A stretch of DNA of 18,399 nucleotides, from the NCBI GenBank assembly GCA_003695505.1, contig RFIY01000242.1, positions 1-18,399 of the forward strand. The letters run 5' to 3'. The translations under genes were made by a program, and so were the position numbers. This document shows positions 1-7,738 of this stretch, piece after piece (positions within the stretch are counted from its first letter, which is position 1; each line of letters starts with the position of its first letter). The DNA is from J088 sp003695505 [NCBI: Candidatus Dadabacteria bacterium]. GTDB lineage: Bacteria; J088. The notes beneath the pieces are model-generated. The model did no database searches. It was not told the origin of the DNA and worked only from the letters and a program-made list of their open reading frames with translations.

Positions 1-1
1 G

Positions 2-43
2 ATCAGTCTGGCCGGTTTCGTCCTTGCCGCTCGGCTCCTGTAA
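2..43 (+). CDS. 3' end of a membrane protein gene (partial)
   Basis: Only the last 13 codons and a TAA stop are in the window. They read ISLAGFVLAARLL, a hydrophobic end compatible with a final membrane helix. The next gene starts 6 bp after this stop, so the two are probably cotranscribed. Because the following gene is HupE/UreJ-like, and such small membrane proteins sometimes occur in pairs, this may be a related protein, but 13 residues cannot show that. The frame is chosen from the hydrophobic reading, the in-frame stop and the tight junction. Confidence 0.4.
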   Translation: MSLAGFVLAARLL

Positions 44-49
44 TCCGCC

Positions 50-655
50 GTGATGCAGCGTGGCCGCTTCGCCACGGGCTGGATCGCCCTGCTGGCATGC
101 TTGATTCCGGCCAGTGCGGATGCCCATATGGCGCTGCAAAGTGGCCCCTTTTATGCGGCCGTCGTGCACCCCTGGATCAACGTCTCTTCGGCATTGCTGC
201 TGGTAGCCGTCTGTCTGTGGCAGGCGCAGTCCGTTCATCGTGGAGACGTGCTGGCAGTGCTTGCGATTTCGGTCCCGCTGGTGGTGGGGGCGCTCCTGGG
301 GGTGCGCTGGGGCGGGTTTGCGCCCGAGGCAGTCTCATACGGACTGACGATCGTAACCGGCGCCGTCGTGGCCGCGCGCCTGCAGCCGCGCGCGCCAATC
401 CGCTTGGTCGTGGTCGCCCTGATGGCGTTGTACGGCGGTGTCGTCGCGGGTAGCGATGCCGCTGCCGATGTCGGCCGCTTCCTGCCGTTTGCGACGGGTA
501 CGCTGGTCGGTGCACTCGTGGTTCCCGCCGTCATCATCGGTATGTTGATGGAGCGACCGCAGCAGGTTGTGCAGGTCGGCATCCGGGTCGTGGGGAGCTG
601 GATCTGCGCGGCCGGGATTATGTTGTTCGTCTTCGCGCTCAAAGCCGCGGCGTAA
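50..655 (+). CDS. HupE/UreJ-like membrane protein
   Basis: A 201-aa inner-membrane protein with an N-terminal signal-like segment ending ASADAH, then about five or six further hydrophobic helices separated by short loops. The overall plan resembles the HupE/UreJ family: cleaved leader, early His-containing segment (here AVVHPW), Gly/Ala-rich helices and a last helix of the type 'GSWICAAGIMLF'. Those proteins are associated with nickel or cobalt supply to hydrogenase and urease, but no hydrogenase or urease gene is visible here, so the substrate is unknown. The start is GTG at 50, or ATG at 53. Neither has a clear Shine-Dalgarno sequence, and translation may be coupled to the gene ending at 43. 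The HupE assignment is by general resemblance, not by a decisive motif. Confidence 0.6.
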   Translation: MMQRGRFATGWIALLACLIPASADAHMALQSGPFYAAVVHPWINVSSALLLVAVCLWQAQSVHRGDVLAVLAISVPLVVGALLGVRWGGFAPEAVSYGLTIVTGAVVAARLQPRAPIRLVVVALMALYGGVVAGSDAAADVGRFLPFATGTLVGALVVPAVIIGMLMERPQQVVQVGIRVVGSWICAAGIMLFVFALKAAA

Positions 656-679
656 CGGATCTGCAGGCATGGTGCGTCC

Positions 680-706
680 GCAGCCCGACCGGTAGCGCCG
701 GGCTGC
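680..706 (+). other. 8-bp hairpin before mnmG
   Basis: GCAGCCCG (680-687) pairs perfectly with CGGGCTGC (699-706) around an 11-base loop. No T-run follows on the plus strand, so it is not a good intrinsic terminator. It lies 24 bp downstream of the HupE-like stop and 15 bp before the mnmG ATG. It may protect the 3' end of the upstream mRNA or influence mnmG translation. No Shine-Dalgarno is visible between it and the mnmG start. Confidence 0.35.
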
Positions 707-721
707 TACCATGTAGCCATC

Positions 722-2614
722 ATGCAACCGTTTGATGTCATTGTGATTGGCGCCGGTCATGCCGGCTGCGAAGCGGCGCTTGCGGCCGCGCGCATCGGTG
801 TGCGTACGCTGTTGATGACGCTGGATCTGGACAAGACGGCGCACATGAGCTGCAATCCGGCGATCGGCGGCATCGGCAAGGGGCATCTGGTGCGCGAGGT
901 TGATGCCCTTGGTGGCGAGATGGGGCGCAACATCGATGCAACCGGCATTCAGTTCCGTAAGCTCAACACCCGCAAGGGCGCGGCCGTCCAGGCCTCGCGC
1001 GCCCAGGCCGATCGCTGGGCCTACCGCGCGCGCATGAAGGATGTGCTGGAATCCGAACCGAACCTGTCGCTCAAACAGGCGCGGGTCACGGATCTGCTCG
1101 TCGAGGCCGGCCGCGTCACGGGCGTGCGGACGCATTTCGGCGAAACCTTTCGTGCGCGGGCGGTGATCGTCACAACCGGCACGTTCATGCGTGGTCTGAT
1201 GCACTACGGCGACCTGAAGGTGCCGGGTGGACGCGCCGGGGAGGCCGCATCGAACGAACTCAGCGACAGCCTGCGCAACCTTGGCCTGCCGCTTGGCCGG
1301 CTCAAGACCGGTACGACACCGCGGCTCGACGGACGAACGATTCGCTGGGATGGCCTGGAAGTACAGCCCGGCGATCCGGATCCCGAGCCATTCAGTGTGA
1401 TGACCGATCGCATCGAGCAGGAGCAGCTCCCGTGCCATATCACCTGGACGACGGCCGAAACCCATCAGATCATTCGCAACAACCTCGAGCGCAGCGCGAT
1501 GTACGGCGGTCGCATCGAAGGCACCGGGCCGCGGTATTGTCCGAGCATCGAAGACAAGATCGTCAAGTTCCCCGACCGGGAAAGGCACCAGGTCTTCCTC
1601 GAACCCGAAGGCCGCAACAGCTACGAGATCTACCCGAATGGCCTCAGTACGAGTTTGCCAGTCGATGTGCAGATCGCGTATCTACGCTCGATCCCCGGCC
1701 TCGAACGGGTCGAGATCGTGCGTCCGGGTTATGCGGTCGAATACGACTTCGTTGATCCGCGCGTGCTCGATCCCCGGCTTGCCGTTCGCGATATCCCCGG
1801 ATTGTATCTGGCGGGCCAGATCAACGGCACGACCGGCTATGAGGAAGCTGCCGCGCAGGGCATCATCGCGGGTATCAATGCCGCCTGCGAGGTGCTCGAT
1901 GTCGAACCGCTGATCGTTGGCCGCGAACAGGGGTACATCGGCGTGCTGATCGATGACCTGACAACCCGTGGCGCGGACGAGCCGTATCGAATGTTTACGA
2001 GTCGCTCCGAGTTCCGTCTGCTCCTGCGCGAAGACAATGCCGACCTCCGGTTGACACCAGAGGGCCGCCGGGTCGGACTGGTCGGCGACGCCCAGTGGGC
2101 GCGGTTTCGCGAGAAAGAGCAGGCGCTCGAACAGATCGCGTCCGCACTGGATTGCGGCGTTGCAGCGACCGAGGAGGCGCGGGCCGTTGCAGCGGGATAT
2201 GGCGTCGAGCTGCCGAAAGACGGTACGCTGGCGCGGCAGTTGCTGCGTCGCCCCGAAGTGCCAATCCAGATGCTCGTCGATCTTGGCGTGCTGCCGGCTG
2301 ATCTGCCCGGGCGGGCGCTGACCTGCGCCGAGATCCAGGCCAAGTATGAAGGCTACATCGCCCGCCAGCAGGAAGAAGCGGCGCGATTGCGTGCCGGTCG
2401 AGATCTCGAGCTGCCGCCGGATCTGCCGTACGGGCAGATTCCAGGCCTGCGCCGTGAATGGGCAGAGAAGCTGCAACAGATGCAGCCACGGTGCCTCGCG
2501 GACGTCGCAGCGCTGCCGGGCATCACGCCGGTTGTGCTGCAATCGATCGAGGCGTGGCAGCGTCTCTGGCTGGCCGAACAGCAGGCCGCGGCGCGCGCAA
2601 CGACTCTGGCGTAA
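722..2614 (+). CDS. mnmG: tRNA uridine-34 5-carboxymethylaminomethyl synthesis enzyme MnmG
   Basis: A 630-aa protein, the normal length for MnmG (GidA). With MnmE it installs the (carboxymethyl)aminomethyl group at C5 of the wobble uridine in tRNAs, using FAD, NADH and a folate one-carbon donor in the cytosol. The N-terminal Rossmann motif [12 protein letters not shown] (residues 8-19) binds FAD. The family signature [12 protein letters not shown] follows with conserved Cys44, and the second conserved Cys lies in YCPSIEDK (Cys273). The [17 protein letters not shown] segment is the C-terminal part of the FAD domain, and a helical C-terminal domain completes the protein (YEGYIARQ... to the end). 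The ATG at 722 is the only sensible start, with no obvious Shine-Dalgarno. Unlike the common arrangement, no mnmE, rsmG or parAB is adjacent here. Confidence 0.97.
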   Translation: MQPFDVIVIGAGHAGCEAALAAARIGVRTLLMTLDLDKTAHMSCNPAIGGIGKGHLVREVDALGGEMGRNIDATGIQFRKLNTRKGAAVQASRAQADRWAYRARMKDVLESEPNLSLKQARVTDLLVEAGRVTGVRTHFGETFRARAVIVTTGTFMRGLMHYGDLKVPGGRAGEAASNELSDSLRNLGLPLGRLKTGTTPRLDGRTIRWDGLEVQPGDPDPEPFSVMTDRIEQEQLPCHITWTTAETHQIIRNNLERSAMYGGRIEGTGPRYCPSIEDKIVKFPDRERHQVFLEPEGRNSYEIYPNGLSTSLPVDVQIAYLRSIPGLERVEIVRPGYAVEYDFVDPRVLDPRLAVRDIPGLYLAGQINGTTGYEEAAAQGIIAGINAACEVLDVEPLIVGREQGYIGVLIDDLTTRGADEPYRMFTSRSEFRLLLREDNADLRLTPEGRRVGLVGDAQWARFREKEQALEQIASALDCGVAATEEARAVAAGYGVELPKDGTLARQLLRRPEVPIQMLVDLGVLPADLPGRALTCAEIQAKYEGYIARQQEEAARLRAGRDLELPPDLPYGQIPGLRREWAEKLQQMQPRCLADVAALPGITPVVLQSIEAWQRLWLAEQQAAARATTLA

Positions 2615-2656
2615 TCCAGGCGTTGTCGGCTCAGCCGTTTCCAACCGGGTGTCCGA

Positions 2657-2692
2657 TAGAATAACGATGACCGGACGCATGTAAACGCGTCC
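2657..2692 (+). promoter_or_regulatory. Possible promoter -10 and palindrome ahead of the antiporter gene
   Basis: TAGAAT at 2657-2662 matches five of six bases of a sigma-70 -10 box, but I find no convincing -35 box at normal spacing. Just downstream, GGACGC (2673-2678) and GCGTCC (2687-2692) form a 6-bp inverted repeat around ATGTAAAC, which could be an operator or a leader hairpin. The 98-bp gap between mnmG and the antiporter start leaves room for a separate promoter. This is a weak call. Confidence 0.25.
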
Positions 2693-2712
2693 TGAGCCGG
2701 GAGCGGGTGTAT

Positions 2713-4983
2713 ATGGCCATCGACTTCGTGCAGCTTCTGCTTGTCCTGGGTGCAGCCTGGGGCGCGGGGTTGCTGGCATCGCGCGTAGGGTTTCCGGCCA
2801 TTCTCGGCGAGCTGTCGGTTGGGATCATCCTTGGGCCTGCATTGCTTGGCGTCTTCGCGCCCAACGATGCGCTGAGCGTGCTTGCCGAAGTCGGTGTCTA
2901 CCTCTTGATGCTCTACATCGGGATGGAGATCGAGCCGCGGCAGCTTGTGCGCGCGTCGTCGGCCGGTCTGCTTGCCGCCGTCGGAGGCTTCATCGTCCCG
3001 TTTGCGGCGGGGCTCGCCCTGATGATCGGGTCGGGTTATTCGACGACGGCCGGCCTGTTCATGGGTATGGCCATGGGCGTCACGTCGCTGGCAACCAAGT
3101 CGCGCATCCTCGTAGATCTGCAACTGGTCGGCACGCGCATTGCCAGCGTCATGATGGTTGGCGCGCTCTTTGCGGATACGCTTGCGCTGGTTCTGTTTGC
3201 CGGGATCATCAGTTTTGCATCGTCGGGTACGGTCGACCTGCTCTCGGTCGCCGTGACGATTGGCAAGGCACTGCTGTTCTTCGGCGCCGCCGGATTTATC
3301 GGCTTGCGCGTCTTCCCGTGGCTTGGCGCGCGCCTGCACCGTATCGGTGCCGATGAGCGAACGGCCAACTTCACGCTGATCGTGCTCGTCGCGCTCTGTT
3401 TCGGCGAACTGGCGCACCTGGCCGGACTGCATGGGATTCTCGGCGCGTTTCTCGCGGGCGTGTTTCTGCAGGAAGGGATCCTGCAACGCAAGTGGTCGCA
3501 CGACATCGCGGGCGTCGTGCACGATCTGTCGATCGGGTTCCTTGCACCAATATTTTTCGTCAGTGCAGGCTTTCACGTCTCGCTCGACGTCGTGACGACG
3601 CACACGGCATTGTTGCTGGGCGTCATCGTACTGGCGACCGTTGGCAAGATTCTCGGTACGATGCTGTTCTATCTGCCGAGCGGGTATGGCTGGAGAGAGG
3701 GCCTGGCCGTCGGCACGGGAATGAACGGGCGCGGCGCGGTCGAGATCATCATCGCCGAGATCGCACTGGCGATGGGTGTCATCACGCAGGACATTTTTTC
3801 GATCCTCGTACTGATGGCATTCGTGACGACCCTGACCGTGCCGCTGTTACTTGGATGGTCGGTGCGCTGGTTGCGTCGTCGTGGCGAGCTTGCGCTTGAT
3901 GACAGTGATCGGGTTCGAACCATCATCCTTGGCGCGACGCCGTTCGGTCTGGCGCTCGCCGAGGCCCTTTCCGAACGTGGTCCGGTCGCGTTGATCGAGC
4001 GTAACAAGCTGCGTATTCGACTGGCCAGACAACGCGGTTTTGAGGTTGTCGAGGGGGATGCGCTCGCGCATGTGGCCCTGTATGCCGCCGGAGCCGAGCA
4101 GGCGCATACGCTGATCGTCGCGTTCAGCGACGTGCCCGCAGGCCTCGTTGCGGCACGCTATGCCCACAATCGTTTCGGGGTGCCGCGCTGCGTCGTGCCA
4201 TCCGTTTCGCATGCGCCCGATGCGCTGTCGCCGGATCTCGAGAGCGGCTACATCGATCAGATGATCCTGACCGATGAGGTCGTGGCCGAACTGACGTCGG
4301 CCGGCGGTGACGATGAGTACACGTTGCGCACGGCGGTTCTTCCCGATGCCGATGTGGATCCCGAAGAGTGGTTGCAGGCGTTCGGGCCGGACAGTGCGCC
4401 AATTGCCGTCGGAGATGGCGAGCAACGGCGGCCGCTCGTGCGCGGCGATCTGCCCCGTGCCGGCGAAACGGTCGTGCTAGTGGTGCGAAGAGGACAGCGC
4501 CACCACGGGCGCCGCAGCGCCTGGACCTGGCTGCGTCAGGCTCCGATCGTCGAACTGGACGGTGCAACGACAGATGATTGCCTGGCCGGACTGGCGGGCG
4601 AACTCGCGCGACTCGCAGGCCGAGATGAGGGTACGGTTCTGGAATTGCTGCGCCGACGGGAGCAGGAGGAACCGACGACGATTGCGCCAGGTGTCGCCGT
4701 CCCCCACATTACCCTGGAACAGCTCGGGGCGCCGCGGATTGTTCTCGGTCGCTCGCAGCCGGTACCGGCGGATCGCGCCGAATTCGGCCCGGTGCGACTG
4801 TGGATTGCGATTGCCAGCGACCCGGATCGCCGCGACGAATACCTGTGGGCGCTCTGGGCCGTTGCACGTCTGGCCGGCGACCGCGGGTTCATCGACGAAT
4901 GGGCCGAGTCAAACCGGGAAACACTTCCGGCCGTCCTGGCCGCCGCGATTGAACGAGCAACGGGAGAGGGTGCGGTTTCCTGA
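2713..4983 (+). CDS. CPA2-type cation:proton antiporter with RCK (TrkA-N) and PTS EIIA domains
   Basis: A 756-aa inner-membrane transporter with three modules. Residues ~5-385 are a Na+/H+-exchanger (KefB/CPA2-like) domain of about 12 helices, with the family-typical FPAILGELSVGIILGP near the start and GMNGRGAVEIIIAEIAL in the later core. Residues ~400-515 are a Rossmann RCK/TrkA-N domain; its glycine motif reads GATPFG, with the middle glycine replaced. Residues ~611-756 resemble a fructose/nitrogen-type PTS EIIA domain, with the phosphorylation motif GVAVPH placing the phospho-acceptor at His665. It probably exchanges K+ or Na+ for H+ under nucleotide control, possibly also under PTS phosphorylation. 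The ATG at 2713 is preferred over GTG 2707 because CGGGAG (2698-2703) is then 9 bases away. Ion selectivity cannot be read from the sequence. Confidence 0.9.
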   Translation: MAIDFVQLLLVLGAAWGAGLLASRVGFPAILGELSVGIILGPALLGVFAPNDALSVLAEVGVYLLMLYIGMEIEPRQLVRASSAGLLAAVGGFIVPFAAGLALMIGSGYSTTAGLFMGMAMGVTSLATKSRILVDLQLVGTRIASVMMVGALFADTLALVLFAGIISFASSGTVDLLSVAVTIGKALLFFGAAGFIGLRVFPWLGARLHRIGADERTANFTLIVLVALCFGELAHLAGLHGILGAFLAGVFLQEGILQRKWSHDIAGVVHDLSIGFLAPIFFVSAGFHVSLDVVTTHTALLLGVIVLATVGKILGTMLFYLPSGYGWREGLAVGTGMNGRGAVEIIIAEIALAMGVITQDIFSILVLMAFVTTLTVPLLLGWSVRWLRRRGELALDDSDRVRTIILGATPFGLALAEALSERGPVALIERNKLRIRLARQRGFEVVEGDALAHVALYAAGAEQAHTLIVAFSDVPAGLVAARYAHNRFGVPRCVVPSVSHAPDALSPDLESGYIDQMILTDEVVAELTSAGGDDEYTLRTAVLPDADVDPEEWLQAFGPDSAPIAVGDGEQRRPLVRGDLPRAGETVVLVVRRGQRHHGRRSAWTWLRQAPIVELDGATTDDCLAGLAGELARLAGRDEGTVLELLRRREQEEPTTIAPGVAVPHITLEQLGAPRIVLGRSQPVPADRAEFGPVRLWIAIASDPDRRDEYLWALWAVARLAGDRGFIDEWAESNRETLPAVLAAAIERATGEGAVS

Positions 4984-4997
4984 GCCAGGTCAAACCC

Positions 4998-5043
4998 AAA
5001 AAAAGCAGCCAGCACCTGGAACTGGTGCTGGCCGCTTTTTGGG
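4998..5043. terminator. Bidirectional intrinsic terminator
   Basis: GCCAGCACC and GGTGCTGGC form a 9-bp perfect stem around TGGAACT. The stem continues past an A/C mismatch through GC pairs into an A-run on the left (AAAAAAAGC) and a T-run on the right (GCTTTTTGGG). It works in both directions: it ends the antiporter transcript 15 bp after its stop, and the lipoprotein transcript arriving on the minus strand (stop at 5081). Confidence 0.93.
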
Positions 5044-5080
5044 CAACGATTGCGCGGATCAGCGCAGCGAAACCGCCGGT

Positions 5081-6370
5081 TTACTGCGTTGTTGCCGGGC
5101 AGTCGCTCGCGACGGACGGATCGCTGCAGTAGACAGATTCGATCGGCGTGCCGCCCGCGGCTGACAGGGAGCGCGTCCGGTTGTAGGACGTGAAGACACC
5201 CTGAACGGCTGGGTCTTCCGTGAACTGCCCATCGGCCGTGATCTTGGCGCCGCTGCTGTTTTTGCTCCAGAACGACGATTCGGTCCAGAACAGCAGGCCG
5301 TCCTTGCCGTTGCCTCCCTGGTTGTCATTGCTGAACTCGCCCCAGATCGCTCCGGGAGGCGTGACGGTCGCGCTGTAATCGGGCTCCGCGAAGTAGTCGG
5401 TGCCACTCTGAGGTGTGCCCGACGCCCAGTAGTACACGGAATCGCCCTGCAGATCCATAAACACGGACAATGTGTCCGCGCCGGTCTTGGTGATCGTCGC
5501 CGCGAACATGTTCGTACCCTGGCCTCCACCAAACCACGTCCCGGCCGGGTCGTTGTTCAGATCGAAGTACTCGCCAGAATAGGACATCTCCCAGATACCG
5601 TCCGCCGCCAGGTCCCAGGTTTTGCCGGTCCCGGCGTTGACGAGTTCGTCGCGCACGGCGTCAGATGGGTGAAAGAAGATTTCATGCAGCGCGTTGGTCA
5701 GCCTGTAGGAGCCTTCGGCATGAGATCCGGCGTAACGCTGGGCGTCATCGGGCACATCCCAGCTCCATTGCCCGGCGTATCCGCCGGGTACGATGTCCCC
5801 GCCAGGCAGCTTGACGGCACCCTTGAAGGTAAAGCTCATCAGCCAGGTCGCGCCTTTCCAGAAACCTTCGTCGGCGGTCCAGGCGTAGTGCAGGGTTTCC
5901 ATCGACAGATTCGCGAAGCCGTTGGCCTTGAAGTCGTGTGCCGGCTCGGCGCGTGCCCAGAGACTGCTTACCTGCGTGACATCCGTGCCCGTCGTGTCGG
6001 GATAGCTCCAGGTCAGGATGCGGCGATACCAGCCGTCCTTGCCATCCGGGCCGCTTTCGGGCCCCTGCCATGCACTGAGCTGGGACGTTGGCTGCTGTGC
6101 GGTTGCCAGCCCGTTTTTGGCGGCAGGGGCATCGGCGAAAAAGTCCGCGGGCGGCTGTACCGACGATGGCGTGCCCGAACTGAATCCGGACGCGCCTTGT
6201 GGCGAAATCGCCGCGCCGATCACGGTGGCCACGCCGGACTGGGCGGTATCGCGGGCAGCTTCACCCTCGACGCGCACCGTGGCGTCGGGGTTGCCGGTGG
6301 CGCCAAGGCCGCCGCTACTGCCGCAACCGGCCAAGGCTCCCATCAAAAGAACACAGATTGTATTTCGCAC
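5081..6370 (-). CDS. Lipoprotein of unknown function
   Basis: A 429-aa predicted lipoprotein. The start is a GTG at 6370 preceded by AGGAGG six bases upstream; longer in-frame extensions lack such a site. The N-terminus has a short positive region, a hydrophobic stretch and the lipobox LAGC with the acceptor Cys16, followed by a Gly/Ser linker, so it should be lipidated and membrane-anchored. The mature part is rich in aromatic residues, Gly and Asp (many Trp and Tyr), suggests a beta-rich fold, and ends with a two-Cys segment (YCSDPSVASDC). I recognise no family. It is transcribed divergently from the exported-protein cluster starting at 6647 and shares its promoter region, which suggests a linked role. 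It ends at the bidirectional terminator. Confidence 0.85.
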   Translation of the reverse strand: MRNTICVLLMGALAGCGSSGGLGATGNPDATVRVEGEAARDTAQSGVATVIGAAISPQGASGFSSGTPSSVQPPADFFADAPAAKNGLATAQQPTSQLSAWQGPESGPDGKDGWYRRILTWSYPDTTGTDVTQVSSLWARAEPAHDFKANGFANLSMETLHYAWTADEGFWKGATWLMSFTFKGAVKLPGGDIVPGGYAGQWSWDVPDDAQRYAGSHAEGSYRLTNALHEIFFHPSDAVRDELVNAGTGKTWDLAADGIWEMSYSGEYFDLNNDPAGTWFGGGQGTNMFAATITKTGADTLSVFMDLQGDSVYYWASGTPQSGTDYFAEPDYSATVTPPGAIWGEFSNDNQGGNGKDGLLFWTESSFWSKNSSGAKITADGQFTEDPAVQGVFTSYNRTRSLSAAGGTPIESVYCSDPSVASDCPATTQ

Positions 6371-6497
6371 GATGTACCTCCTGTAGCGAAATGTCGTCGG
6401 ATCGGCCTGCAGGCTGTGCGGATGACCCGACTCCGATCGCGCGCCGCTAGCAGGAAGTTTCGAAAATACCAACCCGTCGTTCGGGCAGTGACACCCA

Positions 6498-6503
6498 TTA
6501 TAC
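6498..6503 (-). promoter_or_regulatory. -10 box for the minus-strand lipoprotein gene
   Basis: The plus strand reads ATTATA, a perfect TATAAT on the minus strand, 128 bases upstream of the GTG at 6370. No good -35 box is found at 16-18 bp (TTCGTG at 17 bp is poor), so an activator might be needed. The implied 5' leader is about 120 bases and has no recognised structure. Confidence 0.45.
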
Positions 6504-6542
6504 ATGTGCCGCAAGGTCGCACGAATTCCGCGCGGACAAAAC

Positions 6543-6570
6543 TTGACATGACGATTTCGGCTGCTATGCT
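6543..6570 (+). promoter_or_regulatory. Sigma-70 promoter of the exported-protein cluster
   Basis: A perfect TTGACA at 6543-6548 is followed 16 bp later by TATGCT (6565-6570). The TG at 6562-6563 makes this an extended -10 (TGCTATGCT). It lies about 76 bp upstream of the ATG at 6647, which has its own GAGGAGG. Together with the opposing TATAAT at 6498-6503 it forms a compact divergent control region. Confidence 0.7.
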
Positions 6571-6646
6571 ATCCGTTGATGATTCGATGATGATGTGCGC
6601 GATGATCGTGTTGATGCGACGCGCGGCTTGTACGAGGAGGCTGACG

Positions 6647-7636
6647 ATGAAGCATCGTATCTGGGTTTTGTGTCTGGCACTGGGCGCGACGGCGGCCTGC
6701 CAGGGCACGTCGCAGACGGCGAAACAGACGGACGATGGCACCGGGACGATTGCGTTTACGATGCTGGGCGCCGCGGATTATGGGTCCGTCTCGCAGGTTA
6801 ATTTCGAGGTGTATTACCAGAATACGACCAACCCGGCCGATCCGAAGAACTACCAGAAGTTTGCCAATGAGGCGACGGGTGGTGTCGCCGAGCACTATGT
6901 GGCCGGGGTGACGTTTCCATCGGGAACGACGTCATTTAACTTTTTCATCGACAAGGTGCCGATGGGGCCACACCGCGCGGTCTATGTGTCCGTACTGTGG
7001 ACAAACAAGTCGGGTCCTTGCGACAACGTGATCTATGAAGTCAACGTGCCCTTCAACGCGACGGTGCCGATCAACATGTTCGTACACTGCGCGCCGGTTC
7101 CGGTTACGCTGGTTGCCAATGGCACGGCCCCGACTGGGAATCTCGCATTGTCGGTGCAGGGAAATACACAGGCTGCGATTACCAGTATTACGTATCTGAC
7201 GCCGATCACAGCCGGATTTGGTACGAGCGTTTCGGTGACCGCGATCGATCCGGATCTGGATGTCGATCCCGGCATGCTCTACCACTGGGAAGTGTCGTAT
7301 CCGGGTTTTCCGGAGCCCGGGACGATCAATACAATGAATTGCCCGGGCAGCTTCAACTGGACGGTAACGGGTACGCTGGGGATTGACCGACGTATCGTGG
7401 CCGAGTGCTGGGACAACACGTCCACCAGTCCAGCGCAGGTGGTGACCGCGGCCATCGACTGGGCTCCCCTCGGGACGACAGGAACGGCCTGGGTTCATTC
7501 GCGTGCCTGCGATCCATATACAATTGGTGGGCAATGGCCGGATGAGCTGGGCATCGTCGGGGCGCCGCCATCACCATGGATGGATCCATTCAATCTGTGT
7601 TTCGCGTACGACGTGACGATTGCGGTGACACCGTAA
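6647..7636 (+). CDS. Lipoprotein with a C-terminal Ig/PKD-like domain
   Basis: A 329-aa predicted lipoprotein. The ATG at 6647 is chosen because GAGGAGG lies 6 bases upstream and a signal peptide with acceptor Cys18 (ATAAC) follows at once; the open frame extends much further upstream only as a shadow of the gene on the other strand. After the leader comes a ~120-residue beta-rich domain ending near PINMFVHC. The second half contains VSVTAIDPDLDVDPG and a following YHWEV, typical of Ig/PKD/cadherin-like folds. The same pattern recurs in the next gene. The C-terminus has several Cys residues that could form disulfides. Function is unknown; a surface or periplasmic structural or binding role is inferred from architecture only. 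Confidence 0.85.
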   Translation: MKHRIWVLCLALGATAACQGTSQTAKQTDDGTGTIAFTMLGAADYGSVSQVNFEVYYQNTTNPADPKNYQKFANEATGGVAEHYVAGVTFPSGTTSFNFFIDKVPMGPHRAVYVSVLWTNKSGPCDNVIYEVNVPFNATVPINMFVHCAPVPVTLVANGTAPTGNLALSVQGNTQAAITSITYLTPITAGFGTSVSVTAIDPDLDVDPGMLYHWEVSYPGFPEPGTINTMNCPGSFNWTVTGTLGIDRRIVAECWDNTSTSPAQVVTAAIDWAPLGTTGTAWVHSRACDPYTIGGQWPDELGIVGAPPSPWMDPFNLCFAYDVTIAVTP

Positions 7637-7645
7637 TCTGGAACG

Positions 7646-7669
7646 ATCTCATGTGAGCACGCGTGAGAT
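7646..7669 (+). other. Short hairpin after the first exported-protein gene
   Basis: ATCTCATG pairs with CGTGAGAT (one G-T pair) around TGAGCACG, 9 bases after the stop at 7636. There is no T-run, so it is more likely an RNA 3'-end or processing structure than a terminator. Confidence 0.25.
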
Positions 7670-7691
7670 GCCGCGCGTAATCGAGTTCACG

Positions 7692-7719
7692 CTGCTGCGC
7701 GGCTCCGGCCGCGCAGCAG
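7692..7719 (+). other. 12-bp perfect hairpin between the first two exported-protein genes
   Basis: CTGCTGCGCGGC (7692-7703) and GCCGCGCAGCAG (7708-7719) pair perfectly around a TCCG tetraloop. The next bases (TACGTTCT) hold no T-tract, so this very stable structure is unlikely to be a strong intrinsic terminator. It sits 19 bases before the likely TTG start at 7739 and may stabilise the upstream transcript, cause partial termination or limit translation of the second gene. Confidence 0.6.
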
Positions 7720-7738
7720 TACGTTCTGGCGGTGGAAC

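Noticed and set aside
335-1588. Long minus-strand frame across the HupE-like gene and mnmG
   Set aside because: Antisense shadow of well-supported genes; composition (Arg, His, Asp-rich) is typical of GC-rich reverse frames. The same holds for the minus frames at 1682-2779 and 2353-3603.
6371-6514. N-terminal extension of the minus-strand lipoprotein to 6514
   Set aside because: It would bury the lipobox, lacks a ribosome site and runs across the TATAAT box; GTG 6370 with AGGAGG is far better.
5669-6646. N-terminal extension of the first plus-strand lipoprotein
   Set aside because: The frame is open only because it runs antisense to the lipoprotein gene on the minus strand. The ATG at 6647 has a strong ribosome site and a signal peptide.
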